Origin: Aralia elata
Taxonomy: Eukaryota; Streptophyta; Magnoliopsida; Apiales; Araliaceae
NCBI GenBank assembly: GCA_034770075.1
Contig: CM068385.1
Coordinates: 51,406,746-51,470,745, forward strand
DNA length: 64,000 nt
Direction of reading: 5' to 3'
A model generated the notes under the pieces. That model did not search any database. It was not told where the DNA came from and saw only the letters and a program-made list of their open reading frames with translations. Shown in pieces: positions 1 through 10,735 of this stretch; the stretch's first letter is position 1, and each line of letters starts with the position of its first letter. Position numbers and translations under genes: made by a program.

Positions 1-271
1 TTCACTAATCCCCAATTTAGTAATCCAACGATTAGGAACAATTTTAGTTTGTGAGCTATCTTGAATTTAGATCTCATTAGCATGATCACCATCATGATTC
101 TAAAAACATTGCTCAAAACTATGGGTCTATCACATTTAATATAACAGCACTATGTAGATAATGTAAAATGCCTTTTAAGAAAATCAATTCTTTTATTAAT
201 AAATGAATAAGATTACAAAGTATATGCTACATCATATCAAATATGATTGTCTTGTGTGCATACTACTATCA
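1..271 (-). repeat. Copia LTR fragment (family D), terminal part, reversed
   Basis: On the plus strand this matches the outer end of the copia LTR at 8919-10720 (its positions of about 10440-10720), including the shared block reading tatgctacatcatatcaaat. It ends in the terminal CA at 271. The LTR start therefore faces right on the minus strand. The left end is cut by the window edge. It abuts a second piece of the same LTR in the opposite orientation, so this is not an intact LTR. Confidence 0.75.
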
Positions 272-1551
272 CAAAAGGTATGATTGGGTATAATAAGTTG
301 CACATGGAGATAGGTGAATGGTCAACAAAAAATCTACCACTTCTAGTAAAAGGAGAGAATGTCCTATGTGATTCGATAAATGACGACTCAGAAGTCTTTG
401 GCCAAAGCAGAATGAAATTAAAAAGGAGTTTCTAATTTGCATTAATCAGAGTTGTGCATTTGAGAATCGAAATACATATAATTAAATAAAATAAGACTTG
501 ACAGTAATTTCATGTCTTATATTTAATTGGGACGTTTTATGGTAGAAGGATTGAATTGTACGGTAACTATTCACTGAAAGGTTCTTTTGTGATTAATGTT
601 GAAATCTATATTATATGGAAAGTCGTTGATCGCTAAGGGGGCTTACCTTTATTATAGAATAAATATTATTTATTTAAATTAATTAAATAGTTTAATTTAT
701 TTATTTAAATAAGATTAGAATTGTTCTAATTGATTTATTCACAACCGGTTTAATATGGAGAACCTAAAGGGTCACACCGCAAAAGAAAAATATTTATTTA
801 AGAAGTAAATGGCATAATCGTAATAATAAGTTAAGTGTATTTAATTTAATCTATGGAGATAGAATAAATTAAATAGCTTAATATTTATTATTTAATATTT
901 TTGAAATATTAAATATAAATTAATAAGAGGAGTCTTATTATTATTATTACTATTATTATTATTTAATTCCTAAAAGGGTTTGGGAATTAATTAATAAAGG
1001 TACTCTCATAAATTATTAATTGGATTAGGAGTTTAATTAATTAAAGAAGTTTAATTAAAATAAAAACTCTAGTCCTAAATAGTTTAGGAGGGTTCCCTAT
1101 ATCTATAAATAAGATGAGTCTTATCATGATTTAGGGTTAGACAGTTACACACTCTTCCATAAGAATTGGAGAGAGAGTGAGAGTACCTGCAATTTATATA
1201 GAGATAGAAACTAGGGTTTTGCCAACACTCATCTTCTTGAATAACTATTATTCCTTGGTGGATCACCTCTAAAGGCCAAACACTTGGGTGGCTAACGTTG
1301 ATCAAAGGAAGGAATTTAATCGGTGGAATTCAAGGAGAACGCAAAGGAATTGGAGGTGAACTTGTACCTGAGGAAGCTTTGATTCACGAGGGTATAATTC
1401 TATATCTCTATCTCTTTCGTTTAATTGATAATTGATCACAAGGATGATCATGGTGATGGTTTGTATGAAAAATTTTAAAAATCCGTTTTATTGCGCTTCC
1501 GCACTATTTATGTAATTTGATTGCATGTTCGCGCTATATACAAACCTAACA
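272..1551 (+). repeat. Copia LTR fragment (family D), inner and 3' part
   Basis: This segment matches the reverse complement of 8919 to about 10175, so it is the same LTR family read on the plus strand. It ends with CCTAACA at 1551, the same terminus as the minus-strand end at 8919. The first 500 or so bases of the LTR are replaced by the inverted piece at 1-271. A small peptide ORF crossing the junction at 247-435 is an artefact of the rearrangement. There is no internal region after 1551. Confidence 0.75.
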
Positions 1552-1595
1552 GGTAGCGCTACTTAAGAAATTTCAAAAAACGGCTCCAAAAAACT
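1552..1595 (-). other. Decayed primer-binding site and leader of a gypsy element
   Basis: Read on the minus strand, an LTR ending in AAACA is followed by AGTTTTTTGGAGCCGTT. This resembles the Athila-type primer site next to LTRs (TGGCGCCGTTGCC, complementary to tRNA-Asp), seen intact at 45743. The internal region is cut off at 1551 by the copia LTR fragment, so only the start of this element remains. Confidence 0.5.
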
Positions 1596-4058
1596 TGTTT
1601 ACCTAATTTATTATTAGTAAATACACGCAAGTATACGTTATCGAATAACAATAAAGTGGCAAGAAGAGTATCGTTCCCACAAAGAATTATATCTAATATT
1701 TTCTAAACATCAATTTCATATCAAAACAATTTAATTTAAACAAATAGAAGTTTAATACATAACATATAAATTAAACTTTTCCAAATATTAATTAACATCC
1801 ATGAAAAATTCAAGTAAGAAAAAGTTAGAGAAGAAAAACTTTTGTGAAGACATCTTCCATCTCCAAGCATACTTCAATAACTTGCCTCCATTAGTGTTAA
1901 AAGAGTTTTGCTTCTCTAACTATTTCTTACTGAGCTCGTGGCCAGCGCCTAGGCGCTCGGCCTGAGTCTCCCAACCCGTTTTGCTTCCCGGAATGCTCTG
2001 TTTTTGGTGTTCTAGACCTATCTTGCTTCCAACCACCATAACTCCCTCAATACACGCTCAAATTGGTCCGTTCTGGACTCTATGGACTCCTAAGACATAG
2101 GGCTACAACATATCAAAAATTTAGAGCTATCCATTAATATTAACATGGCCAAATCTTAGGCTAAAGTATCAACTCATGCTATATTTTTATTTTCTTGGTG
2201 TTCTTGGTGTTCTTCACAAAAATCATCACCAAAACTTTGTTTTAATCCCTTTTTACTCCATTCCAACTGGGTTAAACTCATAACCCATGGAAGTATAATA
2301 TCATAACAACAAACGAATTAAACAAACACAAAATCATAGCTACAAGGTCCTCTAAATCGTCCAAATGTCCAAGTTCATATCCAAAGTTCATTGTTCTTCA
2401 TGTTCTTCATCCTCCTTAAGTATATGTACGGATTTATTACGTTTTTGTTCCACTTTGATGTTATTAATGGCTTATATAACCTCTTAACAATATTTACAAA
2501 CATCCAACAAAAACAAAAACAACAAGAATCGACACAAATCCGACCCACAAGCTTAGGAGCTCAAAACTAAGAAAACTTGAAAAACTTAACAAGAAATCAA
2601 ATGGAATGGATTTTAGTTGGTGTTTTACCTCTGTAAATTCTTCCTAAAGGTTAATAAGATTGCTAGGCTTGCTTGGCTTGAGTTCTTCTTGCTTGGATTC
2701 TCTTCTTCTTCCACTCGTGTCTTCTTCTTCTCCCTCTTTTCTTTTTCCGGCGACTCTTCTTCTTTTCCGGCGACCTTCTCCTTCTTTCTTCTTCCTCTTT
2801 GCTGTAGATTTTCCCTCTCTCTCTCTCTCTATCTGCTGATGGGATGGTTTGATGGAATGCAAGAGAGAAATGGAATGGTTTGAATGGAATGGGAGAGTGG
2901 AGGAGTAATTTTGGGAGAATGAAGGGAGTGGGTTGGGTGCTCCATGAAGCTTGCCGGCTAACCTCTCCCTCCTTGCATTTGATTGGTCTAAAATTGGGGG
3001 TTGGTTCCCTCTTGGAGTAACAAGCCAAAATAAATACCCAAATACACAAAAATATATCCGAAAACTCCCACTTTTGTACCAAAACTGCTAAATAACTCCA
3101 CCCAAAATTAAAATGGATATTACCATAAATATTGGGATGGGTAAAAATAATTATTATGGAATTTGTCCAAATATTCAGAACACCCATATTATACATTTCG
3201 GATACGGATAAAATCACGTATCAGCTCAAATAAAATTTCCGATGCTTGGAAAAATTATTCGTGCGCTTACACGTATTTATGAAATTTATTAAAATCGAAA
3301 AAGACACAAAAATATTATGGCATGAATAGTGCCTCGGGAAACGTGCCACGTGAATAGTGAATCGCAAAATCAATTATTCACTCCTACGGTTCAATAGCGC
3401 ATAAAACTTCATACATTGACATCATCCAGTTTATAAAATAACCTTAAAACATGTCACCTAAAAAAATTATTTAATCCATTCAATAATATTAATAAACCAA
3501 AATCACAAGGGTATTCACGATTCACGATCGCTACTCTTCCCGATTAACTCCCCATAATCATATACATCAACGTGCATATATCCCACCCATATTTTGGGTT
3601 AGCTCACTTACCACAAATGACTCGTTCAATAATATTATCCTTAAACTATTTATTTAATCCAATAAATAGTACACTAGGGATATTCCTCGAAACCACAAAT
3701 TAGCTTATACGAAAACTTTCATACTTACTAATCATCGTCTACACATAATCTAGGTTACAATATAACCTTTAAACGCTTAACACATAATATTATTAATAAA
3801 AGTCTATTTTATTCAATAATATTTATAAGCTCGAATTACCAAGCTACCCACGACTTGCGACCGTTACAATAATTAACTATTAACTCATTCATTCTGAATC
3901 TATGTATATATTTCATATTTATATATATACATATTAAGCTTACCAAATAAATTACATAAATATATATAACACATATATTCGAACTCGACATGTCTCATAC
4001 TAAGAATTATTCTATATTAAATTCTTATTATAATTATTCTCGAAAATCTGGGTTGTCA
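1596..4058 (-). repeat. Probable gypsy LTR, minus strand (family F)
   Basis: The left end (1596, TGTTTACC on plus) abuts the decayed primer site. The text at 1620-1675 matches the usual U5 end of Athila/Tat LTRs, with repeat-like words for a cytoplasmic RNA end. The right end at 4058 reads TGACAACCCAGATTTTCG on the minus strand, a common plant gypsy LTR start. Inside are blocks shared with LTR A (near 2060-2150, like 33010-33110) and a pyrimidine-rich stretch near 2690-2830. One LTR is the simplest reading, but two abutting LTR pieces are possible. The long purine-rich ORFs here are low-complexity shadows, not genes. Confidence 0.45.
1944..1957. repeat. Perfect 14-bp GC palindrome in LTR F
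   Basis: AGCGCCTAGGCGCT is its own reverse complement and stands out in AT-rich surroundings. It has the same size and arm sequence (AGCGC/GCGCT) as the cores of the arrays in other LTRs of this window. I see no second core 31-32 bp away. Confidence 0.8.
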
Positions 4059-5187
4059 TAACTTCAATCCACAAGAAAAATGGAACGCAGGGCTTTAACA
4101 TTTGTCGTAAAGAGCACCTCGCAAAGCAATGACCAATCCACAAAGTAATCGGATGATCGCAAAGTCAGGTTCAGAATTGTCGAGCAGATCGTAGAGCTGC
4201 CAATGAAACATCAGGGTAAAGAGGAGTCTGCAAAGTCTACCCAAAAGGTCGTAAAGCTGATCGTTAAGCTAAGCGTAAAGCTGATAGTAAAGCTCTATTT
4301 CATGTATCATGAAGATAAGTTAAAGATCAATCAAGTGAAGGCTGATCATAGAATATACTCTAATGATGATGAGTATAATCCCAACCATAAAGAATCTCAA
4401 GATATGTAAAGGCGAATTCGTAAAGGTACTCTGCCTGTTCACAAAGGTTAAGTCAGTTCGCAGAGTAATCTAGAGATCGTAGAGCAACAACTGATATTGT
4501 AAAGTTACAAAGAGACAACAAGTTCGTAGAGTTGTCTTCGGCATTATAAAGCTGCTAAAGGATTTGAAGAATGGAAAGAAATCTACTTAGTCTACCCAGG
4601 CATCGTAATGTACTTATTCAGAGAGCAGATAGTAGAGCAAATGAGCTAACTCCAAATCGTAGAGCAAAGTATATAATTTAACTCTACGATTCTCATTATT
4701 TTGTTAAAACATCAAAGTTTGTAGAATTTAAGGCAGGTCTGACAAATAGACTAACATGGAGCAATATTGATCAAAGATTCTGATGTATTCTTGGAACATC
4801 CTTGGTAGAAATCGAAAATCAGAAATGTGACCACTGGCTAGTTTGCTGAAAGTGACATCTTAGTGGTGTTATGTGAGAAAGCAGACTGACGTGACAGGAA
4901 AAGTCAAAAAGAAGTTGACACACGAACTTAAACGTCAACATCAAGGATCTCAGAATATCTGAAGTAGTAAATGCTCCAACGGACACTTTACAACAGGAAG
5001 ATTTTTTGAAGACTATAAGAGACCTAAAGAATTCAAATTTAAGGGGGTTGGTGGGTGCGGTAAAAGTAGAGTGTCAGATCAAAAAGATAAAAACAAGAAC
5101 ACACTCTACAAATCACAAAAAGAACACAAAGCTGAACAAATGAAGAAGTAGAACAAGTTCAACTCTACGACTGAAGATGTGTTCAAA

Positions 5188-5510
5188 GCTGCTAAGTACA
5201 AGAAGAAATCGAGCATCATTGCCATCTTAACAACACAGAGGATGATCATGTGAAGAAGTTGAGTACCAGTAAAAGTCAAGCCTCATTGCAAAACTCAGTA
5301 ACATCACAAAAGGTGATCCCATTCAAAGCTGCTAAGTACAAGAAGAAATCGAGCATCATTACCATCTTAGCAGCACAAAGGATGATCATGAGAAGCTACT
5401 GAGTACCAGAAGAAGTCAAGTCTTATTGCAAAGATTAGCAACATCTCAATAATGATCACATTCGAAGCTGCTAAGTACCAAAAGAAGAAGGAGCTTAAAT
5501 GTCATCTTAG
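5188..5510 (+). repeat. Tandem repeat, about 140-bp unit, 2.3 copies
   Basis: Units begin with GCTGCTAAGTAC at 5188, 5328 and 5467 (periods 140 and 139). The units differ by scattered substitutions. The block lies inside the presumed LTR of element E. Confidence 0.8.
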
Positions 5511-5550
5511 CAGCACATCCAATAACTAATTAATCAACAGTGATCGTTTC

Positions 5551-5760
5551 GGTCTAAGTGGCCATTATTCCGAGACTCAGTGACTCGAAGGAATCTTAGT
5601 GATTCAAAGGACTAAGTGTCCTAGTCTAAGTGACCATTATTCTGAGACTAAGTGACTGAAAGGAATCTTAGTGATTCAAAGGACTAAGTGTCCTGGTCTA
5701 AGTGACCATTCCGAGTCTGAGTGACTCGAAGGAACCTAAGTAGTTCAGTTGTAAGAGATT
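5551..5760 (+). repeat. Tandem repeat, 72-bp unit, about 2.7 copies
   Basis: GTCTAAGTG recurs at 5552, 5624 and 5696, an exact 72-bp period. Within each unit, words such as CTAAGTG and CTTAGTG are further repeated. It lies just upstream of the presumed U5 end of element E. Confidence 0.85.
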
Positions 5761-6129
5761 TGTGTGATCTAATCTAAGTGACCCAATCCTTAGTGGATTA
5801 CCTACTCTGTTAAGTAGAAGAGTGGATTAGGAGTTATTCAGTCTTTGAACCACTTAAAATCTCTCGTGTTATTTACTTTCAGTCATTTACATTATGTAAT
5901 ATATCTGCTATGATTATTATACCTACTGAATGGTTAACTTCCATAGGAACAAAATTTAGAAGTGAGATTTAGTAAATCTTTAAGGGGGATATTCAAACTA
6001 ATATTCTGTTATGCCTAATCAAATCTGATTAATTAATTATTTGGTAATATCCTTGATAAGTTAAATTTCAAGAAGATGATCTATTCAACCCCCCTTCTAG
6101 ATCTCTAAATGCCTCTGGAAAACAATAAG

Positions 6130-6141
6130 TGGTATCAGAGC
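6130..6141 (+). other. Copia primer-binding site (initiator tRNA-Met)
   Basis: TGGTATCAGAGC is the standard Ty1/copia primer-binding site, complementary to the 3' end of initiator tRNA-Met. It sets the plus orientation and the LTR/internal boundary of element E. Confidence 0.9.
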
Positions 6142-8918
6142 AGGTTCTCACAAACATAAAGCTTACACTTTGAGTTGATCTATGGCACTAAACAAAACTA
6201 GTTCTAAGTTTGGTAGTTGAAGTAGGCCACCTCATCTGAATAGAAATGAGCTTACTTATTAAAATTATGTGCGGAGGTATATATATGTGAATGTTGTTGA
6301 TTAATGGACTATTTGATGTTATTTATTAGTCTATTATCTTAAAACAAGTTTATCCCATCATCAGATAATCTCGGCAAGGTAGTTATCGAGCAGACAGTCG
6401 AGTAACCAACTGGTGCAGCTAGATGAAAGAGCTAAGAACATTATGGCTCTGGAAGATAAATTCCTTGAAGATGTTACAATCTGTATCTTTGCCAAAAAGG
6501 AAGTCTAAATAAGTTCTGCCAATAATGCTTAAGGGTACATGATCTCATATCTTTGAAGGAAACATTACTATATAATAAGAAAGATAAAATATGTCTCTCT
6601 TTGTTCTAAGAGCATATGGAAAGGTCTATCCAAACAAGGACCTCAACATCAAGTCCATGAGAGCACTTCCTAGCAAGTGGAATGCCAAAACCATTGATAT
6701 TTGTGAATCGAAGAACCTTCATGAGATGAACGTGCAAAAGCTCTATGGTAATCTTCTTACCTATGAGCTATAGTTGGATCAATGAGCAAAGAGTACATCA
6801 GAAAGCAATAGAAATGATAGAGATGTTGCCCTCAAAGTTTTAGAGGCAAAAGTATCCAAGGCTCTTACAAAAGAAGATTCAGATGGTAAAGAGGTTGATG
6901 AAGATGATGATGAAAGTTTGGCCTTGCTCACAAAAAAGGAAAAGACTTTGTAGCTGAGGAATCGTGAAGTGATTCAGATAGTGGTTCTAGTTTTGAGCCA
7001 AAGGATGGTGAAACACCTCAGTAAGCCAATTTCTGTTTGATGACTATCGAAGCAAATGAAGATGAGTTTATCAAGTTCATTAATCATCGAGCAATAGACA
7101 TCAATTAGGTATCAAGCTCCATCTGGTATCTCGATAGTGAATGGTCAAGGCATATGATAAGAAACAAGGCTCTCCTATCAATCTTCAAGGAGAAAATTTG
7201 TCCAGTAGCCATCTTTGGAGATAACAACTATAGGAAAACCAGAGGTTATGGTTCGATTGTAAATGAAGCAGTATCGCTTAGCAAAATCACCTATGTTGAT
7301 GGATTGAAGCATAAACTGTTGAGCATTAGTCAATTGTGTGATAAAGGATTTCAAATAATCTTCCTTAACAACCATTGTCAAGTTCAAGACCTAGAATCCA
7401 ACTCATTAAAGCTGACTGAATCAAAAGATGGAAATGTTTATATGGTTAATCTTTCTGGAGCTCAGTTCACCATAAATAGCTTGCTTATTTGCCAAAGCTG
7501 AGTTTTGTCAAGAAAAGCCATACTAAGCTTGTCAGCTAGGAAAGCAGTCAATTCAAATAAGAAGCTCCTGCAGTTACTACATATGAACTTATATAGGCAA
7601 ATTTCAGCTACTAGCTTTGGGGGTAAGAGATATTCACTGGTCATAGTGGATTACTACTCCAGGAATTCATGAGTATTCTTTTTGAGCTCTAAGGATGAAA
7701 CGAACACTCAACTGATCAAATTCTTCAAGATAGTTATGAATGAGAAGGGTGAGTAGTTCAAAATTATAAGGAGTGATCTCAAATTCACTCTACGTTCAAG
7801 AAAGCGCCCTACGAGTTGTGGAAAAAAGGAAATCCAAATATCAGTAAAGTTCCACGCACTTGGTTGTTCATGCCACATCCTCAACAATGACAAAAGATAT
7901 CAGACAAAGTTTTAGCTCAAGACGGTTGAAGGAATCTCTATTTGATATTCTATGGAAAGCAAAGTCAATAGAATGTTCAACAAGAACTCATTAATAGTGA
8001 AAGACTTTATCCATGTCACCTTCGATGAGGCTGACCACGATGATTCAAGCCAAGCAGCAAAATTTGAAGGAATCGTAGTGATGGATCCTCAAATCGAAGA
8101 GCGAAAGAACCTTACAATCATAGAAGCTGAAGCTGCAAAGCTAGACTCAATGATCGTAGTGCCAGACCAGAAGGACGTAGGGTGCCTAGTTCCAAATTAT
8201 GGGAACTCTACAAATCAATAAAGCTATTAATCCAACACTCCTTCTTGAAGATCTCATGCAGTGAAGCTCAAGATCATTATTCATTATTTAGTAGCAAAAA
8301 TGCAAGAGAGTGCTTAAAAATCTGATATATGACAAAGCCAAAGAAATAAAGGAGAAAGCCAGTCCTTATGATGGAGATAAAGAAGTTGGTTCTAAAGAGA
8401 AGTCTTCACCAATGGTCAACCAAAGCTCACCTATTGGTTTAGTGGAACAGAAAAAAATTATTAAGTCCGTTATTACTGATATCATAGTAGAGTAAAGTCC
8501 TCATACTTCTGAGCACCTAAATGCACATATTGAGGGGGAGCAACCAGAAAAAAAGGTAATCAGCATCTCTAATGCCTCAGCAAACAGAAGCAAATGAATA
8601 AGTCATAGAGAAAGGATTAAAAGTAGCAATGGGAGATTCAAGCTGAGTAATGATGAGACAATCTAGTGGCAAAGTAAGACTGAAGATCATATCAACTGAT
8701 GTCAGAATAGGCATTGACAGAAGTCAGTTCATAAATTAATAAAAGATCGTAGAGTGAAAATAAGGTCACTAAGTTACTTTACGATAGAGGAAGCTAAAGT
8801 CATCTATAAGGAGGCAAGCAGAGCACGCTCTAAAAAGACGTGTCAAGTAAAAGGCCATCGTAGAGTGGTTTGTAGAGTGAAACGATCGTAAAGATACTTA
8901 ACGATCGTAGAAGTAAGG
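6142..8918 (+). pseudogene. Decayed gag-pol of a Sirevirus-like Ty1/copia element
   Basis: This is an internal region of a copia element broken by many stops and frameshifts. In order I see a gag piece at 6591-6773 (ending in LLTYEL, as in UBN2-type gag), a protease/pre-integrase piece at 7154-7501 (VDGLKHKLLSISQLCDKG), integrase core remnants at about 7570-7800 (SFGGKRYSLVIVD), and the post-integrase block at 7952-8100 (RMFNKNSL, then VTFDE). These words are typical of the Sirevirus lineage. Reverse transcriptase and RNase H are not seen. From about 8690 the word TCGTAGAG returns, as in the LTR region. The element stops at 8918 against the copia D LTR, so its 3' half and 3' LTR are missing. 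It cannot encode any working protein. Confidence 0.8.
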
Positions 8919-10720
8919 TGTTAGGTTTCTACATAACGCGAACATGCAATCAAATTACATAAATAAAGCGGAAGCGCGATAAAATCTTATTTTAAAATTT
9001 TATACAAACCATCACCATGATCTTTCTTTATGCATAATTATTAATTAAACAAAAGAGATGGAGAATAAGAATTATACCCTTGTAGAATTCTAGCTTCCTC
9101 AGGTACAAGTTCACCTCCAATTCCTTTGCGTTCTTCTTGAATTCTACCGACTAAATTCTTTCCTTTGATCAACGTAAGCCACCCAAGTGTTTGACCTCTA
9201 GAGGTGATCCACCAAGGAATAATACTTGTTCAAGAAAATGGGTGTTGGCAAAACCCTAGTTTCTATCTCTATAGAAATATTAAGTACTCTCCACAATTCT
9301 TATGCAAGAGTGTGTAACCCTAATCTATGATAAGACTTCTCTTATTTATAGATGTAGAAAAAACCTTTCCCTAAACTATTTAGGATTAGGGTTTCTATTC
9401 TAATTAAACTTCTTTAATTAAATTAAACTCCTAATCTAATTAGGAATTAATGAAAGAGTACTTCTATTAATTAATTCTCAATCCCTATTAGAAATTAAAT
9501 AATAGTAATAATAATAAGACTCCTCTTATTAATTTATATTTAATATTTCTAAAATATTAAATAATAAATATTAAGCTATTTAATTTATTCTATCTCCATA
9601 GATTAAATTAAATACACTTAACTTATTATTACAATTATGTCATTTACTTCTTATACAAATATTTTTCTTTTGCGGTGTGACCATTTAGGTTCTCTATATT
9701 AAACCGGTTGTGAATAAATCAATTAGAACAATTTTAATCTTATTAAAATAAATTAAACTATTTAATTCATTTAATTAAATAATATTTATTCTACAATAAT
9801 GGTAAGCCCCCTTAGCGATCAACGACTTTCCAGATAATATAGATTTCAACATTAATCACAAAAGATACTTTCAGTGAATAGTTACCGTACAATTCAATCC
9901 TTCTACCATACAATGTCTCAATTAAATATAAGACATGGAATTACTGTCAAGTCTTATTTTATTTAATTATATGTATTTCGATTCCCAAATGCACAACTCT
10001 AAATAATGCAAATTAGAAACTCCTTTCTAATTTCATTCTGCCTTGGCCAAAGACTACTGAGATGTCATTTATCGAATCACATAGGACATTCACATCTTTT
10101 ACTAGATGTGGTAGATTCTTTGTTGATCATTAACCTATCTCCATATACAACTTATTATACTCAGTCATACCCTTTGATATATCCTAAAGGTCTTAAGGGA
10201 CATGTCAAAGTATAACTCATCATACACAGGATACTATGATGATCTCAAATCCAAGAATCACTTGTACTACTATCACTTAAGGAATTCCTATTGACAGACG
10301 AGTAAAACTCCATTAGGTATTCCTTAGCGAGCCACATTCAGTGAACTTATTCTCCAATAAGCACCTACATAATTACTTTAGTGTCTCTACACAAATGATT
10401 ATGAGATTAACCATCCTCTTCATAAGAGCAAGCAACGTATGTATTAATCTATCCGGATTAACTAATCTCATTTTTAGTAATCCAATCGATTATGAACGAT
10501 TTTAGTTTTTAAGCTATCTAAGAATTTAGATCTCATTAGCATAATCATCATCATGATTCTAAAAGTATTGCTTAAAACTATGGGTTTATCACATATTAAA
10601 TAACAATACCATGTAGATAAAGTAAAATGCCTTTAATACTTTTATTAATAAATGAATAAGATTACAAAGTATATGCTACATCATATCAAATATGATTGGC
10701 TTGTGTGCATACTACTTTCA
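8919..10720 (-). repeat. Copia LTR (family D), 1802 bp, 3' LTR of a minus-strand element
   Basis: The LTR runs TGTTAGG (8919) to CTTTCA (10720) on plus, that is TGAAAG...CCTAACA on minus. On the minus strand it is immediately preceded by TGCAAGTGGGAGATT, a classic plant copia polypurine tract, which makes it the 3' LTR. It matches the rearranged copies at 1-1551. A GC-richer block at 9090-9250 that includes a conserved R/U5-like region is shared with that copy. Confidence 0.85.
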
Positions 10721-10735
10721 ATCTCCCACTTGCAC
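10721..10735 (-). other. Polypurine tract of copia D
   Basis: Read on minus, GTGCAAGTGGGAGAT lies directly before the LTR start. It is the plus-strand priming site of the element and fixes the orientation. Confidence 0.8.

Larger units (their letters stand above)
4059..6129 (+). repeat. Probable 5' LTR region of a Sirevirus-like copia (element E)
   Basis: The copia primer site lies at 6130, so the DNA just upstream should be the 5' LTR. Typical of the lineage, it ends in a pyrimidine-rich stretch near 6090-6110. It contains many copies of a short word, TCGTAGAGC or TCGTAAAGC, between 4100 and 4690, and two tandem repeat blocks. I could not fix the left end. No 3' copy is present in the window. 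Confidence 0.5.

Noticed and set aside
2617..3217. Minus-strand ORF of 184 codons rich in Lys, Arg and Glu
   Set aside because: It is the translation of a pyrimidine-rich LTR tract; low complexity and inside LTR F.
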